Under the pieces are notes generated by a model. That model searched no databases and was not told the DNA's origin. It worked only from the letters and a program-made list of their open reading frames with translations. A DNA stretch of 28,904 nt from Strigomonas culicis (lineage: Eukaryota > Euglenozoa > Kinetoplastea > Trypanosomatida > Trypanosomatidae): the NCBI GenBank assembly GCA_000482145.1, contig AUXH01000202.1, positions 1 to 28,904 of the forward strand, in the 5' to 3' direction. A program made the translations under genes and the position numbers. How positions within the stretch are numbered: the stretch's first letter is position 1; the number at the start of each line of letters is the position of its first letter. This document shows, one piece after another, positions 1-6,611 of the stretch.

Positions 1-47
1 ACGTACGTTCGTCGTCGTCGTACGTAGTACGTACTACTAACTAACTA

Positions 48-50
<3 letters not shown>
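1..50. repeat. Cryptic low-complexity DNA at window start (ACGT/TCG/ACTA-like)
   Basis: The first 50 bases are built from short, imperfect simple repeats: ACGT at 1-8, TCG triplets at about 9-20, GTAC-like units at about 20-34, then CTAA/CTA units leading into the CT tract. No coding potential is visible. A related ACGTACGTT string occurs again at about 2930 in the spacer after gene 1. It is probably replication-slippage sequence in an intergenic spacer. Confidence 0.6.

Positions 51-114
<64 letters not shown>
51..114 (+). repeat. (CT)32 dinucleotide microsatellite
   Basis: An uninterrupted run of CT dinucleotides of about 32 units spans this interval. Given the transcription direction of every gene here, it would be read in RNA as one long pure polypyrimidine tract just before the first gene. 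The antisense read gives only an Arg-Glu dipeptide run, so it is not coding. Confidence 0.95.
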
Positions 115-118
<4 letters not shown>

Positions 119-136
119 ATACAAAAACAAAAAAAG
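51..136 (+). promoter_or_regulatory. Probable trans-splicing signal for the gene at 209
   Basis: The CT microsatellite, followed by TTTCTAT and an A-rich stretch, ends at the first AG dinucleotide at 135-136. This would give a 5' UTR of about 70 nt containing no ATG before the start codon. Later AGs at 145-146, 166-167 and 177-178 are alternatives. The assignment is inferred from the kinetoplastid pattern of polypyrimidine tract followed by the first AG. Confidence 0.6.
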
Positions 137-208
137 GGGAACGAAGGGTAAAAATATAATACACAAGTAACCATAAAGGAGCGCCTCCATCCACTTACGA
201 CGCCCGCC

Positions 209-2839
209 ATGACTGCTCTCACATGCCCCGGCTGCGGCGCGGCGGCCTCTCAGTTCCAGTGCCCCCTCTGCCAGGCGGAGGGCAGCACGGACAGCGGCTT
301 CTTCTGCACCCAGACGTGCTTTGCCGCAAAATGGCTCGCGCACCGCGGCGCCTTCCACAAGAAAGGCGTCGCGCGCGAGAAGAAACCGGCGGAGGCGGCG
401 GAGGCGCGTGAGAAGAAGACGGCGGAGCCCCGCAAGCGCACGCGTGAGGCGGAGGCGGTAGCGGAGGCGGAGGCGGAGGCCGACGTACACCTGCACTACC
501 CGCCGTGGCACCCGCTCCCCTCCGCGGCGGTGTGCCGCGCGAAGCAGTGGGCGCAGGTGCAGCCCGCGCTCGACCGGCAGTGCCCGCGCGCCGTCGTGGC
601 GACCACCGCCGGCGACGAGCAGGCCGCGCTGTGGCCCGCGGCGGTCGCGGCCGCGACGCACATCGCGCCGCAGCTGGCGGCCGACGCCGCGCTGCAGGTG
701 CTGGTCGTGGCGGGCAGCGCGCCCACCGCGCACGCCTTCGCCTGGGCGGCGCGCAGCAGCGGTGGGCTCACCGGCCAGCTGCGGCTCGCGGTCACCACAG
801 CGGACGACGCCCTCGCGACGCCGGCGGCGTGGTTCACCGCGCAGCGGCGGGTCGTGGTCGTCACGCACGCCGTGCTGCAGCACACCGGCGGCGTCGCCTC
901 CGCGTGGCTCACGACGGCGACGAGCCTGCTCGTGACGCTGCCGGACGTGCCGGCCGCGGACGCGGCGCAGGGCGTGGACACGCGCGCCGTCTTCTTCGTG
1001 AGCGCCAACAAGGCCGACGCCGGCAGCGCCTGGGCGGCGGCGGAGACGGTGACGCACACGCTGACGCTCATGGCGCCGGCCGCGCTCTACGCGGGGGACG
1101 CCGAGCTCGACCCCGCGCGGCTGCTGCTGCCGCGCGGCGCCGACAGCGACGTGCTGCGGTGGTACCCGGTCGGCTACACGCCGGAGGCGGCCGAGCGCGA
1201 GCAGGCGCTGGCCGGCCCGCCGCCGCGCCTCGACAACGACGTCGCCACCGCCATCGCGAACGGCGACACGGCCGCGTTCGTGCAGCACGTCGCGCGCGCC
1301 TACTCCCACGCGCCGGGGCACACGGAGGAGCTGCTGCGCCACGCCCTGCGCTGCGACTGGGGCGCGCTCAGCGCCAACCACCTGCAGCACCGCCTCGCCT
1401 ATGTGCTGCGCTGCCTCTGCGACCAGTCGGGCCACTTCGCCAGCGGCGGCGCCAAGGCAACCGCGCTCGCCGACGTGGCGCTGCGCGTGGTCGCCTACGT
1501 GAGCCACGTCGCGCCACCCCTCACCGCGGCGGAGCCGTCCGCCGGCGAGACCGCTGCCGCCCAGAAGGCCGTGCCGTCGCCCGGCAAGGCGGCGAAGAAG
1601 TCCAAGACGGAGGCGAAGGCCACGGCCGTTGCGCTGCCCATGCCGGCCATCCGCACGGACGAGGTGAGCGCCGCGGACCGCAAGAGGTACGCGAACCACT
1701 ACGGCGCGGCCGCGGACCTGCAGCTGCAGGCGACGCTGTGCTACGTCTTTCCGCTAGCGCCGCTGAGCCTGGTCGACGCGCTCGCCACCGCCTGGGGCCT
1801 TGCGCGCTGCCTGCCGGGCCTCGCCGCGCTCCTCCCGGTGCTCAAGGCGAGCGCCGCCGCCTTCCGCCAGGACGCCGTCGCGCGGCTGGAGAGCCGCTAC
1901 GGCGCGAAGCTCAGCCCCGCCTACGCGCAGTACCTCTCCATCCTCATGCTACTCTGCTACGACGCGGTGGCCGTCTACTCGCTGCCGCTGCCGGAGCTGG
2001 AGCGGCGCCTGCTGTGGGCGCTCACCGTGGGCCCCGACGTCGGCGACCTCCGCCACTACCTCGCGAACTGCTTCCTGCTGCCGGAGGCGCTGTCCCAGGT
2101 GAAGGGGGCGCACGGCAAGAAGGGGAAGGCGCAGCCGGTGACGAGCCGCCAGGTGCAGGCCGCGACGCCGGCCGCGCTGCTGTACGACGCGCACGAGGTG
2201 AAGGCGCCGTGCCCGCGCGCCAGCGGCGCCGCGCGCGCGAAGCCGGAGTTCGTCGAGCTGCCGTGGAAGTCCGTCCCCCTCAGCGGCGAGCGCCGCCGCG
2301 CGCACGAGAAGCTGCGCGAGATCGCGGTGACGGAGATCCTCATGGCGATGCCGCCGCAGCCGCGGCCCATGTTTGTCGGCGAGCTCGGCAACCTGATCGG
2401 CAAGTGGAGCGCCTTCAACGCGCGCTTCGACGGCGCGCTGGGCGTCTCTCTGAGCACTTTCCTGGAGAGCCAGAAGGAGCATTTCACACTCGCCGGCACG
2501 CTCGTGACGCGCAAGAAGGCGGGCAAGACGGAGCAGGTGCGGCTGCGCTTCGACCACGACCAGGACGACGACGACAGCGACAACGAGGGAGGCGGCGGCC
2601 GCAAGGCGCGGGACCGCAAGGCACTCACCGGGCAGGCGGGTGGCGGCAAGAAGGAGCTGCCGCGACGGGCGCAGAAGAAGAACATCATCAAGGAGTTCAA
2701 CCGCAGCCGCTTCAACAAGAACCACAAGCCCTTCGACCCCTCAGCCAAGGTGCCCGGCTACGTGAAGCACAGGCCGCGGCGCATCAAGGGCAGAGGCAAG
2801 AAGGCCAACAAGCGCAACTACAAGCGCAGCAGCGAATAA
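209..2839 (+). CDS. C6H2 zinc-finger protein with degenerate DEAD-box-like region and basic tail (876 aa)
   Basis: The N-terminus carries Cys6-x2-Cys9, Cys18-x2-Cys21, Cys33-x3-Cys37 and His45-x4-His50. This matches the C6H2 zinc finger at the N-terminus of type 1 methionine aminopeptidase, which is linked to ribosome association. No aminopeptidase domain follows. A charged Ala/Glu/Lys linker (about 52-95) leads to residues of about 105-285, whose order of beta-strand-like blocks resembles the first RecA domain of DEAD-box proteins. However, the P-loop position (about 131-137) lacks the GKT signature and no DEAD box is present. Residues of about 490-640 are helical and unrecognised. Residues of about 694-774 look like a small winged-helix-type fold. 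An acidic cluster (about 783-795) and a strongly basic C-terminus (about 800-876) suggest RNA or ribosome binding, perhaps nucleolar. The start is the first ATG after the splice signal. The zinc finger is secure; the helicase relationship is inference. Confidence 0.85.
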   Translation: MTALTCPGCGAAASQFQCPLCQAEGSTDSGFFCTQTCFAAKWLAHRGAFHKKGVAREKKPAEAAEAREKKTAEPRKRTREAEAVAEAEAEADVHLHYPPWHPLPSAAVCRAKQWAQVQPALDRQCPRAVVATTAGDEQAALWPAAVAAATHIAPQLAADAALQVLVVAGSAPTAHAFAWAARSSGGLTGQLRLAVTTADDALATPAAWFTAQRRVVVVTHAVLQHTGGVASAWLTTATSLLVTLPDVPAADAAQGVDTRAVFFVSANKADAGSAWAAAETVTHTLTLMAPAALYAGDAELDPARLLLPRGADSDVLRWYPVGYTPEAAEREQALAGPPPRLDNDVATAIANGDTAAFVQHVARAYSHAPGHTEELLRHALRCDWGALSANHLQHRLAYVLRCLCDQSGHFASGGAKATALADVALRVVAYVSHVAPPLTAAEPSAGETAAAQKAVPSPGKAAKKSKTEAKATAVALPMPAIRTDEVSAADRKRYANHYGAAADLQLQATLCYVFPLAPLSLVDALATAWGLARCLPGLAALLPVLKASAAAFRQDAVARLESRYGAKLSPAYAQYLSILMLLCYDAVAVYSLPLPELERRLLWALTVGPDVGDLRHYLANCFLLPEALSQVKGAHGKKGKAQPVTSRQVQAATPAALLYDAHEVKAPCPRASGAARAKPEFVELPWKSVPLSGERRRAHEKLREIAVTEILMAMPPQPRPMFVGELGNLIGKWSAFNARFDGALGVSLSTFLESQKEHFTLAGTLVTRKKAGKTEQVRLRFDHDQDDDDSDNEGGGGRKARDRKALTGQAGGGKKELPRRAQKKNIIKEFNRSRFNKNHKPFDPSAKVPGYVKHRPRRIKGRGKKANKRNYKRSSE

Positions 2840-3230
2840 AAAGGTGGGCGCGCGCCCGTCCATGTCGTGCGCAACACCGCGTGGTGTGTGGGGCTTCCTG
2901 TTGGTTCCGTCAGACGTCTGGTACGTACGTTGGTGCGTGTCAGCGTCTGTCGGTGAGTGCGTCTTTCTCCAAACAGAAGAGAGAGGAAGCACAAAAATAA
3001 ATAATTATATTTTTTTTCTTTTTTTTTACTAACTCTTATTGACGTTTAATTAATTTAAAAAAGAAAAGTTGTCTATGCATTAAACTAAACAATTTAAAAA
3101 AAAAATGAATTAAAAAAAAAGAAAAAATGTGTATGTAGGAGGAGAGATGAGTTCCCCTCATGAGATGTATAGGATGGGTGTTGTCCAACTGATGTTCCTT
3201 TTGTGGCAGAATGTCTGTCAAGGAGCGCGA
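2840..3230. other. Intergenic spacer: 3' UTR of gene 1, no gene seen
   Basis: The first about 150 bases keep moderate GC and GT-rich text. The rest is A/T homopolymer-rich (for example 3008-3028 and 3090-3126). Short open frames here are low-complexity and overlap the UTR. No tRNA or other RNA motif was recognised. The poly(A) site probably lies in this interval but cannot be placed. Confidence 0.6.
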
Positions 3231-3276
3231 CTCCCCTTTCTCTCTTTTTTTTTCTGTCTTGTTCATTTGTTAAAAG
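3231..3276 (+). promoter_or_regulatory. Probable trans-splicing signal for the gene at 3298
   Basis: A pyrimidine-rich tract at about 3231-3270 is followed by TAAAAG, with the first AG at 3275-3276 and a second at 3278-3279. The resulting 5' UTR would be only about 20 nt and contains no upstream ATG. This is a compact, textbook-like arrangement and supports the start at 3298. Confidence 0.75.
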
Positions 3277-3297
3277 TAGCTGACGCACCGTTGTTCC

Positions 3298-4374
3298 ATG
3301 CTGCGCGGTTCCCGTCTGCTCCGCTGCGCGGCCGCGGCCGCGCCCCCAGAGCACAGCTTCCTGCGCCACGTGGTTCCGCTGGAGGTGCACGCGGCTGGCA
3401 CCATGTCGACCGCGCTTCGGCACGCCTTTCTGCACCAGGACTGTCTCATCCCGCAGGTGCTGGGCGCGCTGGAGCACGTCGAGCTGCCGCCGACGCCGCG
3501 CATCATTTTTGCGGAGGGCTTCCAGCGGCTGCTGGAGGGCGACGCCCCGCAGCGAGAGCTGCGCGAGCTCTTCGAGGAGGCGCTCATGCTGAGCCGCCTC
3601 GTCCTGCTCCACACACTGGACGGCAACCGGTACCCCCCGGGGGAGCACGCGTACATCGAGCGCGTGCGCGGCGACCCGCTCCATCGGCTGCTCGCCTACG
3701 AGCTGCGCGCGGCCTGCGAGTACTACGCGCGGCTGATGGCCGTCACGACGACGCCGCACCTCGGCGCCTCCGTCGTGCTGCGCACGCTCATCGCGGCGGA
3801 TGTGCGGCAGGATCCGCTGCTGGGCGCGCTCATCCGGCAGTTCCAGGACCACCCGCGCGACGCCGACACCGGCGCGCGGCTGCGGCCGCTGCCGGCGGCG
3901 ACGGAGGAGTTCGTGAAGGAGTGCCTGCTGCTGGAGCGCGATGCCTTCGGCGTGTTCCGCTTCGACCCGCGCGCCGACAACCACCACCTGCTGCACGCAC
4001 TGCAGCTGGACGACATCACCAAAACGCCGGAGTCGGCGCGCGTGCTGCGCGACCCGCTGCTGGGCCAGTACGGCAACTTCGAGCTCGTGTCGGAGACGAT
4101 CCACCAGGGCCGCTGGACGCGCTACACACTGAGCTGCAGGCCGGAGGACCACCGCCTCCTGCCGTCGCTGCCGGAGCTGGAGACCATCGTGGCGCCGGAC
4201 GAGCTGGACGAGACCAAGTCACTGCAGGTGCTGGTGGAGTACAACAAACCGCTGTGCGACCGGCACAAGCAGTCGACGCGCGAGTCCAAGGCGAACCTGG
4301 CGCACGTCGAGGTGTTCGAGCTTGCGGCAGAGGACAAAAGGGGGTTCTGGGAGAAGTACTTCCTGGACCGATGA
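3298..4374 (+). CDS. Putative mitochondrial protein, kinetoplastid-type, unknown function (358 aa)
   Basis: I do not recognise a family. The N-terminus (residues 1-15) is rich in Arg, Leu, Ser and Ala with no acidic residue, which is typical of a mitochondrial targeting presequence. The likely mature part begins after an Ala run and Pro-Pro. Residues of about 60-200 read as mostly alpha-helical with repeated Leu-Arg-Glu patterns. Residues of about 215-320 look more mixed alpha/beta. The C-terminus is aromatic and charged, ending in a Phe-Trp/Tyr-Phe cluster. There are no membrane segments and no catalytic motif I can name. The start is the first ATG after the acceptor AG at 3275-3276. A mitoribosome-associated or mitochondrial RNA-metabolism role would be plausible for a kinetoplastid helical protein of this size, but nothing in the sequence proves it. 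The reading frame is intact and codon use matches the neighbours. Confidence 0.85.
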   Translation: MLRGSRLLRCAAAAAPPEHSFLRHVVPLEVHAAGTMSTALRHAFLHQDCLIPQVLGALEHVELPPTPRIIFAEGFQRLLEGDAPQRELRELFEEALMLSRLVLLHTLDGNRYPPGEHAYIERVRGDPLHRLLAYELRAACEYYARLMAVTTTPHLGASVVLRTLIAADVRQDPLLGALIRQFQDHPRDADTGARLRPLPAATEEFVKECLLLERDAFGVFRFDPRADNHHLLHALQLDDITKTPESARVLRDPLLGQYGNFELVSETIHQGRWTRYTLSCRPEDHRLLPSLPELETIVAPDELDETKSLQVLVEYNKPLCDRHKQSTRESKANLAHVEVFELAAEDKRGFWEKYFLDR

Positions 4375-4595
4375 GCAGGCCGCCGTCATAGGTCGGCCTT
4401 GTAAACTATAGGAATATAGTCAGAACAACTATATACATCTATGTATATATATATATATATATATATATGAAGACTCGCTGTGGTGTAATTGTTCTATACT
4501 TCTGCTGCTGTTCACGGTGACTCTTCTTTTTTACAATCGCTCTCTTCACTTCCTACCTCTTCTCACACTCATTTGACACTCTCAAGTGTATATTT
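4375..4595. other. Intergenic spacer with TA microsatellite, no gene seen
   Basis: This 3' UTR and spacer is AT-rich and contains a TA repeat at about 4444-4468, then T-rich sequence. No open frame with the GC-rich codon signature of this region is present. Confidence 0.6.
4444..4468. repeat. (TA)n microsatellite
   Basis: About 12 uninterrupted TA units lie within the AT-rich spacer after the gene at 3298. It is probably slippage-derived. Confidence 0.9.
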
Positions 4596-4698
4596 TGTTT
4601 TTTGTTTTTTTTAAGTTTACTCTTTTTTTCCGTTTCTTATAAATTATCCTTTTTTCGTAGCGTCGATTTCTTTTCACTTGTGTATTACTCATTTGTAG
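4596..4698 (+). promoter_or_regulatory. Candidate trans-splicing region for the gene at 4817
   Basis: T-rich tracts at about 4596-4690 precede AG at 4697-4698. This is the last AG upstream of the ATG at 4817: between 4699 and 4816 there is no AG at all, although a second strong pyrimidine tract (about 4768-4816) sits directly against the ATG. Use of 4697-4698 would give a 5' UTR of about 118 nt without any upstream ATG. The call is inferred from pattern only. Confidence 0.45.
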
Positions 4699-4816
4699 TT
4701 ATATTTTGGTTTCTTCATTTTTTTTATTTTTGTGTGTGTGGTTTACGTGAATAAATTGTTCACACACTCTTTTTTTCTTTTCGTTTTTCATTGTTATACT
4801 TTTTTGCTTATTGTTC

Positions 4817-5395
4817 ATGGAGAATACCACCCCATGGCATTCGTGTGGGAATGCGTACGACAACCGGCCCATACAGAGCCTCATCACCATCCTCCCCACC
4901 ACAGGCGGCACCTTCGGCAGCACACCTCCTTTTCATGTGAGCGACAACGCCACCTTCGACACGCTGCTCCCCGACGGCGAGGAGCTCAGCGGCAGCGCGC
5001 AGGCCGATGGCGAGGGCCAGTGGAAGTGGCGGCACCTGGAGTCGGTTCGCAGCACCGCCACGCAGGGGCTGGGGCTGTCGCTGCAGCGCAGCACGCGGAG
5101 CGGCAGCGGCAGCCACGCATCGGAGTCACTGGGGCCTGACCCAGAGGCCCTGCACGTCCTGCTGCGCGACACGGCCGAGGCGCTGCCGGCGCGGCTGTAC
5201 CACCCCTACGTGCTGCTCCTGCCGAGCGGCGGCAGCGACGTTGCGGACGACGAAGATCCCTTCTGTGGCTGCCACGCGCTCGAGGTCCCCCTCGCGGCGC
5301 CCTTCGTGCCACCGGCCCCCGCGGCGGGCGACGGGGCTGCCGAGCCGCAGGCGCAGCACGCCCCGCTGTGGAGGTACCAGCCCTCACAGGTGTAG
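4817..5395 (+). CDS. Small hypothetical protein (192 aa)
   Basis: I do not recognise this protein. The start is placed at the ATG at 4817; the open frame extends upstream to a TTG at 4811, but eukaryotic initiation needs ATG and this is the only Met codon in the frame. The N-terminal third is Ser/Thr/Gly-rich and polar. The centre (about residues 60-100) contains Arg/Ser/Gly-rich text. A short hydrophobic stretch at about 118-138 contains a Tyr-x-x-Tyr-Val-Leu-Leu-Leu-Pro pattern. The C-terminus is Pro/Ala-rich. No signal peptide or membrane helix is convincing. GC-rich codon use like the neighbours, sharp boundaries with AT-rich flanks, and an intact frame argue for a real gene. A single start Met abutting a pyrimidine tract without an AG is odd and makes expression sensitive to acceptor choice. 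Confidence 0.75.
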   Translation: MENTTPWHSCGNAYDNRPIQSLITILPTTGGTFGSTPPFHVSDNATFDTLLPDGEELSGSAQADGEGQWKWRHLESVRSTATQGLGLSLQRSTRSGSGSHASESLGPDPEALHVLLRDTAEALPARLYHPYVLLLPSGGSDVADDEDPFCGCHALEVPLAAPFVPPAPAAGDGAAEPQAQHAPLWRYQPSQV

Positions 5396-6519
5396 AAGGG
5401 TCGGTGAACGGTATCCTCATGAGCACTCTTTTTCTTTTTTTTTCTTCTTCTTTTTTGTTTCATTGAGAACTCTTGGTTGCTCGGTGGTCAAATATCACAC
5501 TTCTAATCCCTTTTGCGTGCGCTCAAGCAGATACGAAGTATAGGCTTTTGTACGTAAGTATCCTCTTTTTTTTTTTACTTCTTCACTGTTTTGATTTTTG
5601 AGTGTCTCCCTCGCGTACTCGAGTGTTACAGCATCATCGTTTGTGTACTGCACTCGTGCAGATACAATGTACAAAAAAGACAGAGAAACAAATGGATGCA
5701 CAATGATTTCTCCAGTTGCAAAACACTTGACATGTTGTCCCCCTACATGCGTTTGCTTATTGTTTTGTTATTGTTGGTGTTATTGGTTTGTTGTTTACTT
5801 GTTTGTTAGTTGATTGCGAAAAGAAGAAAGCAAGAAAGAAAACTATTCACTTCAAAAAAAAAGGAGATTAGAATAACATGAAGATACTCTTTTGATCTTC
5901 AAACGCTTTCATTTTCGTACTGCATACATATTTATGTCATTTCATGATTCACTTCGCAAAAAGAACAGGAATAAAATAACAGCTTGAAACCATATGCTTG
6001 CTAGTATGTCATTTTCCCTATCCCTCTTCTCGAAAGATGAATAGGCCCGGTACGCAGAATCATTTACGGGGCATGTAAACACAAGTATCACAGGAACAGC
6101 GTTAGCTTTTCTGTTAGCAATCATACACTCCTCGGTTTACTATATATATATAGATCCCCTCTCTAAAAAACTATCCTCTGTTTGAGCGGCATAACTTTTG
6201 TTGGAAAAAAAACACATCAAGGCATTTATAACGCATCTGCATGTGAAGAATAGAAAACCACAATGGGCCTCCATTATGCTAAATCTGCTGGCACCTTTCC
6301 TTGAATATGTTTCTTCTTCTTCAACATCTTTCTGCTCTCTCGTGCTATAGTAAGCAGCATATCTCATTTTTTTTTTCGTTTGTTCTTTGTGCGAGTTCAG
6401 TTTGTTTTATTTCTTCTTACTGTTATCATTGGTTTTTCGTTTTTCTTTTTACAATAAAACAATAATCCCACACCTGCAGCACGACGGAAGCGGCGTACAC
6501 ATAACGAATCATTGTACCT
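5396..6519. other. Long spacer without convincing gene
   Basis: This is the longest gene-free stretch here (1.2 kb including the next splice region). The part at 5420-5830 is T-rich with pyrimidine tracts. The part at about 5860-6350 is less repetitive, with mixed composition unlike the homopolymer-rich spacers elsewhere. Minus-strand frames of 60-75 codons occur at 5942-6124 and 6140-6367, but they lack the GC-rich codon bias of every other gene and run against the direction of transcription, so I do not call them. A strong pyrimidine tract plus AG at about 6312-6350 could be an additional or alternative splice acceptor. No tRNA box pattern or clear C/D or H/ACA snoRNA was recognised. Confidence 0.5.
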
Positions 6520-6557
6520 TATTATTGTTATTGGTCTTCTCCCTTTGGAACACGGAG
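6520..6557 (+). promoter_or_regulatory. Probable trans-splicing signal for the gene at 6612
   Basis: A TTATTATTG/CTTCTCCCTTT pyrimidine-rich stretch is followed by GGAACACGGAG, with AG at 6556-6557, leaving a 5' UTR of about 54 nt. An alternative is the tract at about 6410-6460 with AG at 6478-6479. There is no ATG anywhere between 6351 and 6611, so all these choices give the same protein start. Confidence 0.5.
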
Positions 6558-6611
6558 GGAGGGAACAGTCTTACATAAGAGAGAAGAAAAGAAAAACGGC
6601 CTCTCGCCCGT

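Noticed and set aside
209..2839. Annotation of the first gene as methionine aminopeptidase
   Set aside because: Only the N-terminal C6H2 finger matches. The metal-binding residues and pita-bread fold region of the aminopeptidase are absent from the remaining 820 residues.
505..3000. An 831-codon + strand frame overlapping the zinc-finger gene
   Set aside because: Its product is almost only Arg, Ala, Gly and Pro. It starts inside the real gene and ends in the AT-rich UTR. It is a frame shadow of the gene at 209-2839.
5942..6367. Two minus-strand frames of 60 and 75 codons in the 5396-6611 spacer
   Set aside because: They lack the GC-rich codon bias seen in all genes here, are antisense to the cluster and have no recognisable domain. 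I leave the spacer as unexplained.
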